A stretch of DNA of 64,000 nucleotides from Ensifer sp. USDA 6670 (GTDB lineage: Bacteria > Pseudomonadota > Alphaproteobacteria > Rhizobiales > Rhizobiaceae): positions 186,001 through 250,000 of the forward strand of contig ATWE01000006.1 in assembly GCA_000421085.1 (NCBI GenBank), in the 5' to 3' direction. This document shows, piece after piece, positions 62,909 through 64,000 of the stretch. The notes under the pieces were generated by a model. The model was given only the letters and a program-made list of their open reading frames with translations. It did not search any database and was not told the DNA's origin. A program made the position numbers and the translations under genes. Position 1 is the first letter of the stretch; every line of letters begins with the position of its first letter.

Positions 62909-64000
62909 ATGTTCAAGTTCCAAGCCAGATCGCTGGCGACAAAGTTGATCGCTGTGACGGGAGGCACGATCGCCCTCGTTCTGCTCGCGTCGAATTACGT
63001 GCTTATCTCCCAGACGCAGGACCGTGTGGAGACTCTGGTCTTCGACGGCGCGAAGACGGAAGCGCGGGCGATCGCGTCCGACATCGCGGGAAGCGTCGGG
63101 GAACTTGCCGCCGCCGCGCGGACCATGTCGGGCGTTCTGGGGCGCGGCCATGCCGGGCAGTCCACCGACCGCGCAGGCGCCATCAATCTCCTGAAGGCCA
63201 ACCTGGAGCAGCATGGCTTTGCCTTCGGCAGCTGGTTCGCCGAAGAGCCCAAAGCGTATGACGGGAAGGACGTCATCGACAACACGGAACTTGGCGGCAA
63301 TGCCGACGGTGCGTTCACGCCCTATTGGTCCAAGGACCGCAACGGAAATATCCAGCTCTCGACCTTCAAGGCCGATTATGCGGCCGAGTGGTACGGCCTG
63401 GCAGCAAAGAGCGGCAAGGGCGCCATCACCCAGCCATATCTCGCCGAAGGCACCGATGTCCCCACCACAATGACGTCGATCGCCTATCCTGTCATGTCGA
63501 ACGGCAGGATGATCGGCGTCTCGGGTGTCGATATTTCGCTCGCCGTACTCGCCGACCGTCTCTCGGCGGTCAAGCCTTTCGGCTCGGGCCGGGTCTACCT
63601 GCTGTCGCAGAGCGGCAAGTGGCTCGCCGCACCTATCCCCGAACTGCTGATGAAGGAATATGACGGCGAAGGCGCCGAGTCCGTGAAGAATGCCCTTTCC
63701 ACCGGCACGCCCCGCATGATCGAGAACCTGACTTACGACGGCAACGAGCCTTTCGACCGTGTCGTCTATCCTTTCAGCCTGCCCGACGTGAACGCGCAGT
63801 GGCTGGTTCTGGTCGATGTTCCGCGCTCAGCCATCAATGCGCCGGTGCGCGATCAGACCTATATGATGATCGTCGGCGGCCTGGTGGTCCTCGGCGCGGT
63901 ACTCGCCGGCCTCTATTTTGCTGTTCGCGGCTTCGTCCAGAAGCCGCTTGCCGGACTCGTCGACGACGTCGAGACGCTCAGCAACGGAGAATATACCCGG
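62909..64000 (+). CDS. mcpW: dCACHE methyl-accepting chemotaxis protein (3' part beyond window)
   Basis: The first 364 residues of a chemoreceptor. TM1 is at about 10-30 (LIAVTGGTIALVLLASNYVL), followed by a periplasmic dCACHE_1 domain to about 305. The membrane-distal pocket region holds TPYWSKDRNGNIQ, YAAEWYGLAAKSGKGAITQP and IGVSGVDISLAVL. TM2 (YMMIVGGLVVLGAVLAGLYF) and the beginning of HAMP (KPLAGLVDDVETLSNGEY) follow. The Arg of the amino-acid-binding dCACHE signature (R-x-W-Y) appears replaced by Ala (AEWY), so the ligand may differ. The name follows recalled S. meliloti gene order after rbsK and is tentative. GAGGA ribosome site. Confidence 0.8.
   Translation, partial: MFKFQARSLATKLIAVTGGTIALVLLASNYVLISQTQDRVETLVFDGAKTEARAIASDIAGSVGELAAAARTMSGVLGRGHAGQSTDRAGAINLLKANLEQHGFAFGSWFAEEPKAYDGKDVIDNTELGGNADGAFTPYWSKDRNGNIQLSTFKADYAAEWYGLAAKSGKGAITQPYLAEGTDVPTTMTSIAYPVMSNGRMIGVSGVDISLAVLADRLSAVKPFGSGRVYLLSQSGKWLAAPIPELLMKEYDGEGAESVKNALSTGTPRMIENLTYDGNEPFDRVVYPFSLPDVNAQWLVLVDVPRSAINAPVRDQTYMMIVGGLVVLGAVLAGLYFAVRGFVQKPLAGLVDDVETLSNGEYTR

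Overview
The window reads as chromosomal DNA of a GC-rich alphaproteobacterium, almost certainly a Sinorhizobium (Ensifer) close to S. meliloti or S. medicae. The grounds are recognised loci (frcB/frcC with the ROK regulator frcR; the clr / CHASE2-cyclase / spdA cAMP locus followed by putA; rpmH-rnpA-yidC-engB; dapD, dapE, truA-fmt-def) and several intergenic palindromic mosaic repeats of the rhizobial RIME type. Gene names taken from S. meliloti rest on recall of that genome, not on a search.

Layout. 1-4.4 kb: fructose ABC importer (frcC cut by the window edge, frcB) divergent from frcR and a FucU/RbsD-type mutarotase gene. 4.5-10.5 kb: a DoxX membrane protein and a cAMP signalling module made of the CRP-like regulator Clr, a CHASE2 receptor adenylate cyclase, an exported FecR-domain protein, a small exported Clr-target protein preceded by a textbook Clr box, a class III phosphodiesterase, and a cysteine-cluster protein. 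10.7-20 kb: putA and a run of metabolic or housekeeping genes (YigZ, aldo/keto reductase, DUF1810, an isoprenylcysteine-methyltransferase-like protein, YbaK deacylase, an FMN-dependent alpha-hydroxy-acid dehydrogenase), including a 35-residue membrane peptide gene at 16.9-17.0 kb. 20-26.6 kb: an accessory-looking stretch (exported RidA homologue, TetR regulator with a nested palindromic operator, alpha/beta hydrolase, SDR, cytochrome P460) that ends in a deletion scar where two divergent genes both lost their 5' ends, next to tRNA-Arg(ACG).

26.8-33 kb: a membrane histidine kinase, a TVP38-family membrane protein with a flavin disulfide oxidoreductase, and a chemoreceptor. 33-40 kb: rpmH-rnpA-yidC-engB, DUF1269, msrB, an anti-sigma factor without an adjacent sigma gene, and argB. 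40-50 kb: a PEP-mutase/isocitrate-lyase family enzyme with ada, an EamA transporter, a pyrimidine-nucleotidase-like HAD protein, a LOG protein, dapD with a DUF805 gene, a DEAD-box helicase, and a divergent SMR efflux/HxlR pair. 49-55.7 kb: a LysR regulator divergent from an RND efflux operon whose first gene encodes a hydrolase-fold protein lacking its nucleophilic serine. 55.8-64 kb: dapE and a membrane protein, truA-fmt and def on the other strand, rmuC, a ribokinase gene, and the start of a dCACHE chemoreceptor (probably mcpW).

No prophage, integrase, transposase, rRNA or CRISPR array was seen. The least conventional features are the cAMP/FecR module, the small membrane peptide, the catalytically dead hydrolase in the efflux operon, the rearrangement scar at about 25.74 kb and the perfect 36-bp inverted-repeat element after putA.
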